A program made the translations under genes and the position numbers. A model generated the notes under the pieces. It did not search any database and was not told where the DNA came from. It was given only the letters and a program-made list of their open reading frames with translations. A DNA stretch of 20,518 nt from an uncultured Cloacibacillus sp. (GTDB lineage Bacteria; Synergistota; Synergistia; Synergistales; Synergistaceae), in contig UQVV01000006.1 in the NCBI GenBank assembly GCA_900544635.1, forward strand, positions 1 to 20,518, written 5' to 3'. How positions within the stretch are numbered: the first letter of the stretch is position 1; each line of letters opens with the position of its first letter. Positions 1-6,245 of this stretch are shown here, piece by piece.

Positions 1-28
1 CGCGTTTTCTGTCCTTACCGGATTATTA

Positions 29-502
29 CTAGCCGCGTTTCCTGTAGCAGAAGTCGCAGCGCGAACCGCCCTCCATCAGCGTTTCGCTGCGGACGAGCTC
101 GAGGTTTTCGTCGAAACCTTCTAAGAAGGCCGCGTCGCGTTCGCACGACAGCACCGCGCCGAGGTCCGCGCAGCCGAGCTCTTTGTACAGCTCAGCGAAT
201 TTGCAGCGCGTCACGTCGAAGGCGCAGCATTCTTCGTCGTCGCGCCGCGGCGTCACGGTCAGCGCGCCGCCCTCGTTGAACTTTTCGACGCAGTTTTTCT
301 TGAGCGACTCAAGCCCGCCGCCGTGCGCGGCGGAGACTGCGCAGCCGGACTCGCGGGCCGTCTCCCGTATCGCGCGCCGCGCGGTCTCAAGCGCCCGCTC
401 CTCGCCGAACTCGCGGCAGAATGCGCGAATCAGCGGCGCGAGCACGCGCGCCTCTATCTCCCTTTGCTGCAGCATCGTTATCTCTTTGTAGCCTTCCTTC
501 AC
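29..502 (-). CDS. L-2-amino-thiazoline-4-carboxylic acid (ATC) hydrolase family protein
   Basis: The product of about 157 aa matches the ATC-hydrolase-like family (Pfam ATC_hydrolase) by pattern. It has the mid-protein signature FDVTRCKFAELYKELG, a following LSCERD segment, and the C-terminal signature TLMEGGSRCDFCYRK. Characterised members open the thiazoline ring of ATC on the way to L-cysteine, but most members are uncharacterised, so the substrate here is inferred from family only. The protein looks cytoplasmic, with no signal peptide or membrane segment, and is Cys-rich in its second half. The start is placed at the GTG at 500-502 because a GGAGG lies 8 nt before it on the minus strand. 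A GTG three codons upstream (511) overlaps that Shine-Dalgarno and is less likely. It is transcribed divergently from the small membrane-protein operon. I saw no cysteine-biosynthesis neighbours, so its metabolic role is open. Confidence 0.8.
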   Translation of the reverse strand: MKEGYKEITMLQQREIEARVLAPLIRAFCREFGEERALETARRAIRETARESGCAVSAAHGGGLESLKKNCVEKFNEGGALTVTPRRDDEECCAFDVTRCKFAELYKELGCADLGAVLSCERDAAFLEGFDENLELVRSETLMEGGSRCDFCYRKRG

Positions 503-539
503 AGTCTGCACCTCCGATTGAAAAATCTTCTCCGCCGTT

Positions 540-582
540 ATTTTACCGCAGGCGCGAAAGGCGCGCCTGCAGATGTTAGAAT
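540..582. promoter_or_regulatory. Divergent regulatory region with a perfect 9-bp inverted repeat
   Basis: GCAGGCGCG (548-556) and CGCGCCTGC (562-570) form a perfect inverted repeat with a 5-nt centre, between two divergent genes. It is flanked by a -10-like TAAAAT on the minus strand (540-545) and a -10-like TAGAAT on the plus strand (577-582). No good -35 box pairs with either, so these are weak promoters or need an activator. The repeat could be an operator shared by both directions. A second hairpin, GCGGCG/CGCCGC (591-607), lies in the probable leader of the rightward operon. Confidence 0.4.
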
Positions 583-626
583 AATGTCAGGCGGCGCATG
601 ACGCCGCGCGCAGGGAGGCATCGACG

Positions 627-944
627 ATGAACGAAGAATCGACGCCGCGCGAAGGCGCGGAGCAGATAGAGACGCTTGAGGCGAGGATACGTGAGCTTGA
701 AGCGAAGCTCGCCGCAGCCGGCGCGGCCGGAAGCTCTGAAAAACAGATGAACGCGGCGATAGAGGAGCGCGCGGAGCGGCTTTTCGAAGAGCTGAAGCCG
801 TATCTCGAAAAATACCGCAGCGGCGGAGACGAGCTGCTGCGCCGCGTCTCGGAGAAGGTGCGGGAAAACCCGGGCGCTTCGCTCGCGATAGCCTTCGGCG
901 CTGGCCTTATAGCCGCGAAGCTCTTCGAGCGCGGGAAAGACTAA
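627..944 (+). CDS. YqjD/ElaB (DUF883)-like small membrane-anchored protein
   Basis: This 105-aa protein has a charged, heptad-like N-terminal two thirds (about residues 12-63) and a single C-terminal hydrophobic segment (about 82-100). That segment is preceded by VSEKVRENPGAS and followed by a short basic tail. This is the architecture of the YqjD/ElaB/DUF883 family, whose E. coli members are inner-membrane proteins reported to bind ribosomes in stationary phase. Residue-level similarity is confined to the C-terminal anchor, so the family call is moderate and the function is inferred. GGGAGG lies 8 nt before the ATG. It is the first gene of a tight three-gene operon and lies 15 nt before the holin-like gene. 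Confidence 0.6.
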   Translation: MNEESTPREGAEQIETLEARIRELEAKLAAAGAAGSSEKQMNAAIEERAERLFEELKPYLEKYRSGGDELLRRVSEKVRENPGASLAIAFGAGLIAAKLFERGKD

Positions 945-959
945 GGGCCGGAGGATTCC

Positions 960-1283
960 GTGAACAGGATTACGAACGCCGTACTGAGCTTCTTCGAGCT
1001 CGTAGAGGCGGAGGGGCGCGAGCTGCGCGCACAGACCGAGATTATGGCGAAGCGCGTGCTTTTGCTTTTCTTCGGCGGGCTTCTGCTCTTCGCCGCTGCG
1101 CTTGCAGGAGGCTTCGCGTTCTATGCCGCCGTCGCGCCGAGGCTGGGCCGCCCCGCAGCTGCGCTGCTCGCCGCCGCGTTGCTCGCCGCGCCGGGGCTGT
1201 ACGCGCTCTCCAAAGGGCTTGCGAAGGAACGCGGCTCCGCGCCCGCGCCGCGAAGCGAAGGAGACGACGCAAATGCCGGCTAA
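960..1283 (+). CDS. YqjE/phage holin superfamily III-like membrane protein
   Basis: This 107-aa protein starts at GTG, with GGAGG 5 nt upstream. A short amphipathic N-terminus (about 1-30) is followed by two hydrophobic helices (about 31-56 and 62-84) and a charged tail. The pattern matches the YqjE/Phage_holin_3_6 family, whose genes commonly sit beside YqjD-like genes. Here it lies directly after a YqjD-like gene and its 3' end overlaps the next gene by 11 nt, which implies translational coupling. No lysis or phage genes are nearby, so a chromosomal envelope role is more likely than holin activity. The molecular function is unknown. Confidence 0.6.
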   Translation: MNRITNAVLSFFELVEAEGRELRAQTEIMAKRVLLLFFGGLLLFAAALAGGFAFYAAVAPRLGRPAAALLAAALLAAPGLYALSKGLAKERGSAPAPRSEGDDANAG

Positions 1284-1491
1284 GCCCACCGTAGCCGAGG
1301 CGAAGCGGAACTTCGCCGCCGCGATGGACAAGCTCAGCGTCGCGGACGCCGTGCGCGAACACCCGCTCGAAAGCGTAGGGGCGGCCGTCGCAGCCGGCGC
1401 GCTCGTCGGGCTTTCCGGGCGGCGCATATCGCGCATAATATTCCCTATCCTTGAAATGACCGGATGGGCTTCGCGCTGGCTCTCGAAATAG
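1273..1491 (+). CDS. Small hypothetical protein of the YqjD/YqjE-like operon
   Basis: This 72-aa protein starts at an ATG inside the end of the preceding gene, with AAGGAG about 10 nt upstream. The reading frame is open further upstream, but that part only shadows the holin-like gene. The N-terminus is charged and helical (about 5-28). It is followed by AVREHPLESVGAAV and a hydrophobic glycine/alanine-rich stretch ending in SGRR. That resembles the anchor of the first gene of the operon (VRENPGASLAIAFGAG), so the two may be distant paralogues. The hydrophobic C-terminus (about 52-70) may be a second membrane-associated segment. I do not recognise a specific family. An intrinsic terminator follows. 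Confidence 0.55.
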   Translation: MPAKPTVAEAKRNFAAAMDKLSVADAVREHPLESVGAAVAAGALVGLSGRRISRIIFPILEMTGWASRWLSK

Positions 1492-1512
1492 TGCGCCGCC
1501 GCCGAATATATG

Positions 1513-1545
1513 AAAAGGCCCCCGCCGCGCGGCGAGGGCCTTTCT
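1513..1545. terminator. Bidirectional intrinsic terminator
   Basis: AAGGCCC-C-CGCCG and CGGCG-A-GGGCCTT form a long GC stem, with A's on the 5' side and T's on the 3' side. It lies between the converging small membrane-protein operon and the GntP gene, so it can serve both strands. Confidence 0.85.
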
Positions 1546-1571
1546 TCTAAGCTCTTGTCTCGAATTTCAGA

Positions 1572-2930
1572 TTACGCAAGGAACATGTAGGCGATCAGCA
1601 CGCCGACCATCGAGGCGAGCCCTATTACGAGCGTGCCCATCGTCTGTGTCCTGTAGCCGTCCTCGACCTTCATCTCTCCGAAGTTGGTGACTACCCAGAA
1701 GTAGGAGTCGTTCGCGTGCGACACGGTCATCGCGCCCGCGCCTATCGCGATTACGCAAAGGGCGGAAAGCACCGGCGTGTCGAGGCCGAGGGCCGGAAGC
1801 ACGGGGGCGAGCATACCCGCGGTCGTCGTGAGCGCGACCGTGGACGAACCCTGAGCAGTCTTGAGTATCGCGGCGAGAAGGAACGGGAAGAAGATTCCGA
1901 CCGTCTCAAGCACGTTCGAATGCTCCGTGATGAACTGCACCATGCCGGAAACGCTGATGACCTTGCCGAGGACGCCGCCCGCAGCCGTTACGAAGAGTAT
2001 CGGGCCGACGACCATGAGCGTCTCGTTCGTCATGTTGTAGAACTCGGACATTTTGCCCGCCTGCGCGAGAAGTATGACGCCGAGGATGACGGCGACCGCG
2101 AGCGCTATGATAGGCGTGCCGAGGAAGGCGATGAGGGGAACGTCCATCTTAGCCATCGAGAAGGCCGAGGCGATGCCCATGAGGAGAATCGGGACGACGA
2201 TCGGCGCGAAGGACATGACCGCGCCCGGAAGCTGGCCGTACTCCTTGAGCAGCTCTTCGTAGGTCTTGACCGTCTCGCCGGAGGCCTCCGCGAGCTCGTC
2301 CTTCGACTTGACGCGCTTTCCGATATATCTCGCGAAGATATATCCCGCGATAAGCGGAGGAATCGAGAGCAGCATGCCGAGGCCGATGACGAGCAGCATC
2401 TCGTTGCCTATGCCGAGAAGGTTCGCCGCGGCTATCGGTCCTGGCGTCGGCGGTATGAAGCAGTGCGAGATGTAAAGGCCCATAGAGAGCGCGACCGTCA
2501 TGGCGACGCTCGAAACCTGCGTGCGCTTGACGAGCGCCTTTCTGATCGGGTTCAGGATGACGAAGCCGCTGTCGCAGAAGACGGGGATCGAAACTATCCA
2601 GCCCATGATGAGGATCGCAAGGTCGGGGTTCTTCTTGCCGACGAGCTTGACGACGACGTCCGCCATCTTGAGCGCCGCGCCCGTCTTTTCGAGCAGGATG
2701 CCCGTCAGGGCGCCGAGGATTATGACGATGCCTATGCTCGTGAAGGTCCCGGAGAAGCCGGAGCCGATGGTTCCCGGAATCTCCTTGAGCGGGACGCCAG
2801 CGACGAACGCGAAGAAGAGCGAGACCGCCATAATCGAGAGGAACGGATGAATCTTGAACTTCGAAATCGCTACGATCATTGCGACGACTGCTACTACAAA
2901 CATAATAATAAGCGGTATGCCTGTCATCAT
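1572..2930 (-). CDS. GntP family permease (gluconate/sugar-acid:H+ symporter)
   Basis: The 452-aa product is the usual length for the GntP family, with 12 or more hydrophobic segments. Family hallmarks are clear: SIPVFCDSGFVIL, SHCFIPPTPGPIAAA, TAQGSSTVALTTTAGML and SHANDSYFWVV. Characterised members import gluconate, idonate, fructuronate, glycerate or similar sugar acids with protons across the cytoplasmic membrane. The exact substrate cannot be told from sequence. No kinase or dehydratase gene is adjacent, so it stands alone in this window. GGAGG is 6 nt before the first of two consecutive ATG codons; either could initiate. A candidate promoter lies about 50 nt upstream. Confidence 0.95.
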   Translation of the reverse strand: MMTGIPLIIMFVVAVVAMIVAISKFKIHPFLSIMAVSLFFAFVAGVPLKEIPGTIGSGFSGTFTSIGIVIILGALTGILLEKTGAALKMADVVVKLVGKKNPDLAILIMGWIVSIPVFCDSGFVILNPIRKALVKRTQVSSVAMTVALSMGLYISHCFIPPTPGPIAAANLLGIGNEMLLVIGLGMLLSIPPLIAGYIFARYIGKRVKSKDELAEASGETVKTYEELLKEYGQLPGAVMSFAPIVVPILLMGIASAFSMAKMDVPLIAFLGTPIIALAVAVILGVILLAQAGKMSEFYNMTNETLMVVGPILFVTAAGGVLGKVISVSGMVQFITEHSNVLETVGIFFPFLLAAILKTAQGSSTVALTTTAGMLAPVLPALGLDTPVLSALCVIAIGAGAMTVSHANDSYFWVVTNFGEMKVEDGYRTQTMGTLVIGLASMVGVLIAYMFLA

Positions 2931-2981
2931 AAATGACCTCCTATAAGGATGATTTTTGTGCCTTTTTCCAGCACGTGCGAT

Positions 2982-3010
2982 ATTCTATGACTTCGTGATT
3001 GGGATTACAA
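2982..3010 (-). promoter_or_regulatory. Candidate sigma-70 promoter for the GntP permease
   Basis: On the minus strand TTGTAA and TAGAAT are separated by exactly 17 bp. An 8-bp palindrome, GCACGTGC (2971-2978), falls at about the expected transcription start and could be an operator or part of a leader. The stretch between 3011 and 3120 contains nothing else I can support. Confidence 0.5.
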
Positions 3011-3120
3011 TGTTACAAAGAATGAAAATCCTGTGATAAGAGCCTAAAACGGCCCCGAAGCGGGAGATTTACGTATTATTGCCTATGGCGCGGCGGCGCG
3101 CGAAGGACGAAGGCGGCGGG

Positions 3121-3150
3121 AAAAAACGGCGGACGCGGGCGCGCCCGCCG
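3121..3150 (-). terminator. Intrinsic terminator after the GNAT-like gene
   Basis: Reading the minus strand, CGGCGG and CCGCCG flank a 12-nt GC-rich loop and are followed by six T's. It sits 16 nt beyond the stop codon of the GNAT-like gene. Confidence 0.7.
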
Positions 3151-3165
3151 CAGATGCGTTGGTTT

Positions 3166-3921
3166 TTAATTTATCAGCATGTCGCGCGCGGCGCAGGGCG
3201 AGCTTCCGGCCCCGGCGTAAAGCACGTGCATCCCGCTCGGCTTGCGCACGAGCTTATAGCCCACGGCCCCTGCCGCGAGCGCTTTGCGCTGGCGGTCGAA
3301 GTCGCGTATCGGAAGCTGCATGTGCCAGTGCGTCCAGAGCGGGAACTTCGGGCGGAACTCCTTCTTGAGCACGTATCTGATGTGCCCGCCGTATATCTCC
3401 TTCAGCGCGACGATGCGGTAGTTGCAGTCGAGCACGTTCTGCAAACTGAAGATATTGTAAGGCGACACAGTCGTAAGTATCTTGTCGCAGCTCTCGGCTA
3501 TGATGTTCTCCGCGTAATACTGGCTCAGGAACTGCACGTTGTTGCCGCGGAACTCCTTATCCACGACGCAGAAGCCGGTGCACGCGGCGCGCTCCGCCTC
3601 CTCCGGCGGCAGCCCCATGCTCTCCGCCGTATAACGCGCCCACTCCGCTCCTGTTATCGCCGTCCGCAGGCATATAAGCCGTCCCTCGTGCTTTATCCCG
3701 ACGGACAGCCCCTCGTCGCCGAGGTATCTTTGTATCTCGTCCGGCGCGCTCGGCACAAAAATATCCATGCTCAGCCCGTGCGCGACCTCGTCGTGGAGGC
3801 GCACCGCGTCCTCGAAGTCGTCGGGCGACAGCAGCGACATGACGCACGGCACGACCATCATGCTGCCGTCGGGCTTGTGCCTTCTCACATAAACGCTGGT
3901 CTCCATCTGCGGATAATTCAT
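3166..3921 (-). CDS. GNAT-like N-acetyltransferase domain protein
   Basis: This 251-aa protein has a GNAT-like layout. Residues about 70-90 (GLSVGIKHEGRLICLRTAI) look like central beta strands. The region about 114-145, from FCVVDKEFRGNNVQ onward, resembles the strand-4/acetyl-CoA loop and helix (V-x-x-x-x-R-G-N). NIFSLQNVLDCNYRIV fits the later 'N-x-x-S-x-x-x-x-x-x-x-G(C)-F/Y' segment. The classical Q/R-x-x-G-x-G/A pyrophosphate loop is not intact, since the helix begins RGNNVQFL. Substrate and activity are therefore unknown. It looks cytoplasmic. The start ATG has a G-rich AGGGGG about 10 nt upstream. It is monocistronic, flanked by a promoter and a terminator, and divergent from the tRNA-Cys unit. 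Confidence 0.6.
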   Translation of the reverse strand: MNYPQMETSVYVRRHKPDGSMMVVPCVMSLLSPDDFEDAVRLHDEVAHGLSMDIFVPSAPDEIQRYLGDEGLSVGIKHEGRLICLRTAITGAEWARYTAESMGLPPEEAERAACTGFCVVDKEFRGNNVQFLSQYYAENIIAESCDKILTTVSPYNIFSLQNVLDCNYRIVALKEIYGGHIRYVLKKEFRPKFPLWTHWHMQLPIRDFDRQRKALAAGAVGYKLVRKPSGMHVLYAGAGSSPCAARDMLIN

Positions 3922-3986
3922 CGTGAAATTCCCCCTCGTCCCTGCAAAGGGCTGTTGTTTAATTTTTTGTCAAAGTCAACGAATTT

Positions 3987-4015
3987 ATTATATCATTATC
4001 ATGCTATGCTAAAAA
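3987..4015 (-). promoter_or_regulatory. Candidate promoter for the GNAT-like gene
   Basis: The minus strand carries a perfect TATAAT at 3987-3992, with TTTTTA 17 bp upstream as a weak -35. The leader of about 60 nt contains two direct TTGAC repeats (around 3969-3980). This AT-rich patch stands out from the GC-rich surroundings. Confidence 0.5.
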
Positions 4016-4061
4016 TATCATAAAAGGCTTATCGCCGGAACGACGCGCCGTTAACATTTTC

Positions 4062-4090
4062 TTGACACATCGGGACATGCTTGCTATACT
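4062..4090 (+). promoter_or_regulatory. Strong sigma-70 promoter of tRNA-Cys
   Basis: A consensus TTGACA (4062-4067) and TATACT (4085-4090) are separated by 17 bp. The expected start is only a few nt before the mature tRNA 5' end at 4103. Confidence 0.85.
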
Positions 4091-4102
4091 TTCCTGCGTT
4101 AC

Positions 4103-4176
4103 GGCGGCATAGCCAAGTGGTAAGGCAGAGGACTGCAAATCCTTCATCCCCAGTTCGAGTCTGGGTGCCGCCTCCA
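4103..4176 (+). tRNA. tRNA-Cys (anticodon GCA)
   Basis: This is a complete 74-nt cloverleaf. The acceptor stem GGCGGCA (4103-4109) pairs with TGCCGCC (4166-4172). The anticodon loop CTGCAAA has GCA at 4135-4137, and the T loop contains GTTCGAG. The discriminator base is U (4173), the cysteine identity base, and CCA is genomically encoded (4174-4176). It forms a single-gene transcription unit with its own promoter and terminator. Confidence 0.97.
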
Positions 4177-4187
4177 ACAGAAAACAG

Positions 4188-4214
4188 ATCCCCGGCTCAG
4201 GCCGGGGATTTTTT
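4188..4214 (+). terminator. Intrinsic terminator of tRNA-Cys
   Basis: ATCCCCGGC and GCCGGGGAT form a perfect 9-bp stem with a TCAG loop, followed by a T-run. Confidence 0.92.
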
Positions 4215-4247
4215 CTTATCCTCTATCCGCGCGGCGGCATAAATTAT

Positions 4248-4276
4248 TTGACTATAAACCGAATGGCTGTTAGCAT
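4248..4276 (+). promoter_or_regulatory. Candidate promoter for the AI-2E family gene
   Basis: TTGACT and TAGCAT are separated by 17 bp, giving a leader of about 60 nt before the ATG at 4344. It lies just after the tRNA terminator, so the operon most likely starts here. Confidence 0.6.
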
Positions 4277-4343
4277 TTTAGACGTATATAAAAGTCTGTA
4301 ACGGGCCGCCGCGTCCGTCGCTTGTCTGTGGAGGAACTTCTCG

Positions 4344-5468
4344 ATGCCCGATAAAAGATATGTGCTTGCGGTAAAGAAGATACGCTCGAGCGTCGTCCCC
4401 TTCGTTCTTCTGCTCTTTTTCTTCGTCGTCGTCTCGTGGTACATCATCAAGCCGCTCGCGATACCGCTTATATGGTCGATTCTGTTTTCATACTTCGCGC
4501 ACCCGCTCTATAAATTTATGCACCGCAGGCTTTTCGGCGAGAAGTACAGGAACGTCGCCGCCGCCATCAGCACGGGCGTAATTCTGATATTTATCGCCAT
4601 TCCGCTGCTCCTGCTCACGATGTTCGTGACGCGCGAGGGGATTCGGATAAGCCGCCACATCATGGAGAGCGGCCTCATCTCCGGCTCTTACCAGGACATC
4701 ATACTCATGATAAAGAATATCCCGATTTTCGGCAGCTTCGTGCATGAGCTCGACCTCATTACGGAGCTCCCGATTCTCGACGCCATCGTGAAGAACGGCG
4801 CGCAGCTCGTCACGCGCTTCCTGCGCACGATATCGAGCCAGATTTTCGAAAGTATATTGAAGATACTCTTCCTCATGCTCATCGTAGCCATCACGTCGTT
4901 CTTCCTTGTGCGCGACGGCGAGAAGATGATCAACTACATCTCCGAGCTTCTGCCGCTGAAGTCGGATGAACGCCGCGGCTTTATAAAGCGGACCGCCGTC
5001 ATGCTTCGCGCGGTCGTCTGCGGAATAATAATGACGGCGGGAGTGCAGGGGATACTGGGCGGCGCTGGCTGGTGGTTCGTCGGCCTTCCGCATCCGGTAT
5101 TTTTCGGCTTCTGCATGTTCATGACGGCTATGATACCGTTCGTCGGAACTCCCGCGATTTGGCTGCCGGGCTCGTTCGCGCTGCTGCTTGCCAACGATAT
5201 CAAGAACTGCGTCATCCTGCTGCTTTGGGGGCTGCTCGTCGTCAGCTCGATAGACAACGTGATAAAGCCGATGTTCATATCCGAGGGCAGCAAGATACAC
5301 ATGCTGCTCGTATTCATCGGGCTCTTCGGCGGCCTTTACGCCTGGGGCTTTATCGGCGTCTTCGTCGGGCCGCTGCTCCTGTCGCTCGCCATGTTCCTGC
5401 TCGACATTTACCACGACATCGTCAAAGGCTCGGACTGGGATTCCATACTCGAGGGCGATAAAAAATGA
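4344..5468 (+). CDS. AI-2E family transporter (PerM/UPF0118-like integral membrane protein)
   Basis: The 374-aa polytopic membrane protein has the family layout: two or three N-terminal helices, an amphipathic middle region (about 100-175), then a C-terminal helix cluster. The C-terminal signatures are clear: MIPFVGTPAIWLPG, SSIDNVIKPMFI and FGGLYAWGFIGVFVGPLLLS. Family members include E. coli TqsA (AI-2 export) and proteins proposed to be Na+/H+ antiporters, so the transported solute cannot be assigned. GGAGG lies 9 nt before the ATG. Its stop overlaps the mobB start (ATGA), implying coupled translation, though no functional link between the two products is known. Confidence 0.9.
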   Translation: MPDKRYVLAVKKIRSSVVPFVLLLFFFVVVSWYIIKPLAIPLIWSILFSYFAHPLYKFMHRRLFGEKYRNVAAAISTGVILIFIAIPLLLLTMFVTREGIRISRHIMESGLISGSYQDIILMIKNIPIFGSFVHELDLITELPILDAIVKNGAQLVTRFLRTISSQIFESILKILFLMLIVAITSFFLVRDGEKMINYISELLPLKSDERRGFIKRTAVMLRAVVCGIIMTAGVQGILGGAGWWFVGLPHPVFFGFCMFMTAMIPFVGTPAIWLPGSFALLLANDIKNCVILLLWGLLVVSSIDNVIKPMFISEGSKIHMLLVFIGLFGGLYAWGFIGVFVGPLLLSLAMFLLDIYHDIVKGSDWDSILEGDKK

Positions 5469-6103
5469 TTCGTATATTCGCAGTCTCCGGCTTCAAGAAC
5501 AGCGGCAAGACGACGCTCTGCATGAAGCTTCTGGAGGAGCTCGGACGCCTTGGCGTGAGGACGGGCTACATCAAGAGGACTGCGGAGGAAGCGCTCTCCC
5601 CGCGCGGTACCGACACGGGGCGCGCCGCCGGGCTCGGCGTGAGCTCCGCGCTGTGGGGGAGCGACGGACTGAGGATTGAAAGCCCGGCCGCCGGAGTTAC
5701 GCCGGAATATATAGTTTCCCGATATTTTCCCGACGCGGATATCGTCATCGTCGAGGGCGGAAAATATCTCGACCTTCCGAAAATCTGGGTGGAGAGCGGC
5801 GAGCCGCGCCCAGAGGAAGTCGGAGGCGTATTCATGACCTATGACCGCAATTCCGAGGGCGACGGAAAAACGCGCTTCGGCGCGGGCTGCGAAGCCGAGA
5901 TGGCGCGGCGGCTGGCCGCTTCCGTGCGCGGCGATTTCTACCGCAGCACAAAAATATATATAGGCGACAGGCCGCTGCCCATGAAGGACTTTATCGCCGA
6001 TTTCGTCCGCGGAAGCGTGCTGGGAATGCTGGCCTCGCTGAAAGGCGGGCGCGACACCTCGGAGGGCGTCCGCGTCTATATAGACGGCGAAGTAAAAAAA
6101 TAG
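5465..6103 (+). CDS. mobB: Molybdopterin-guanine dinucleotide biosynthesis protein B (MobB)-like P-loop GTPase
   Basis: The 212-aa protein has a P-loop, GFKNSGKTTL, at residues 9-18 and the MobB-type VEGGK at about 96-100 (the family usually has VEGFK). A C-terminal extension, GDRPLPMKDFIADF...GMLASLKG, is common in longer anaerobe MobB proteins. MobB binds GTP and assists MobA in attaching GMP to molybdopterin for molybdo- or tungstoenzymes. No other cofactor gene is in the window. The usual histidine-rich segment after the second strand (KHxHH) is replaced by IKRTAEEAL, so the partner or substrate may differ. It overlaps the previous gene by 4 nt. The family call is good; the exact role is less certain. 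Confidence 0.75.
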   Translation: MIRIFAVSGFKNSGKTTLCMKLLEELGRLGVRTGYIKRTAEEALSPRGTDTGRAAGLGVSSALWGSDGLRIESPAAGVTPEYIVSRYFPDADIVIVEGGKYLDLPKIWVESGEPRPEEVGGVFMTYDRNSEGDGKTRFGAGCEAEMARRLAASVRGDFYRSTKIYIGDRPLPMKDFIADFVRGSVLGMLASLKGGRDTSEGVRVYIDGEVKK

Positions 6104-6154
6104 CGTTTTTGTTTGCTTTCACAAATATATCACAGCGCGATTTCCTTTTCATAG

Positions 6155-6183
6155 TTGATAAATACTTTCACAAACGATATAAT
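6155..6183 (+). promoter_or_regulatory. Strong sigma-70 promoter of hppA
   Basis: TTGATA (6155-6160) and a perfect TATAAT (6178-6183) are separated by 17 bp. A 10-bp direct repeat, CTTTCACAAA, occurs at 6116-6125 and again inside the spacer at 6165-6174. A GGCTC/GAGCC hairpin (6192-6207) would lie at the extreme 5' end of the transcript. Confidence 0.8.
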
Positions 6184-6245
6184 TTGTTACCGGCTCATGA
6201 CAGAGCCAAAGCATTATTAAAATCCTTCAAGGGGGCAATTCAGCG

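Noticed and set aside
1102..1272. Upstream extension of the third gene of the small membrane operon
   Set aside because: This part overlaps the holin-like gene in another frame and encodes a Pro/Arg-rich sequence. A well-placed Shine-Dalgarno supports the ATG at 1273 instead.
960..1283. Prophage remnant suggested by the holin-like gene
   Set aside because: No other phage gene, integrase or attachment repeat is present; the YqjD-like partner indicates a chromosomal operon.
3047..3066. Small CCCG-AAG-CGGG hairpin upstream of the GntP gene
   Set aside because: The stem is only four base pairs and has no T-run on either strand.
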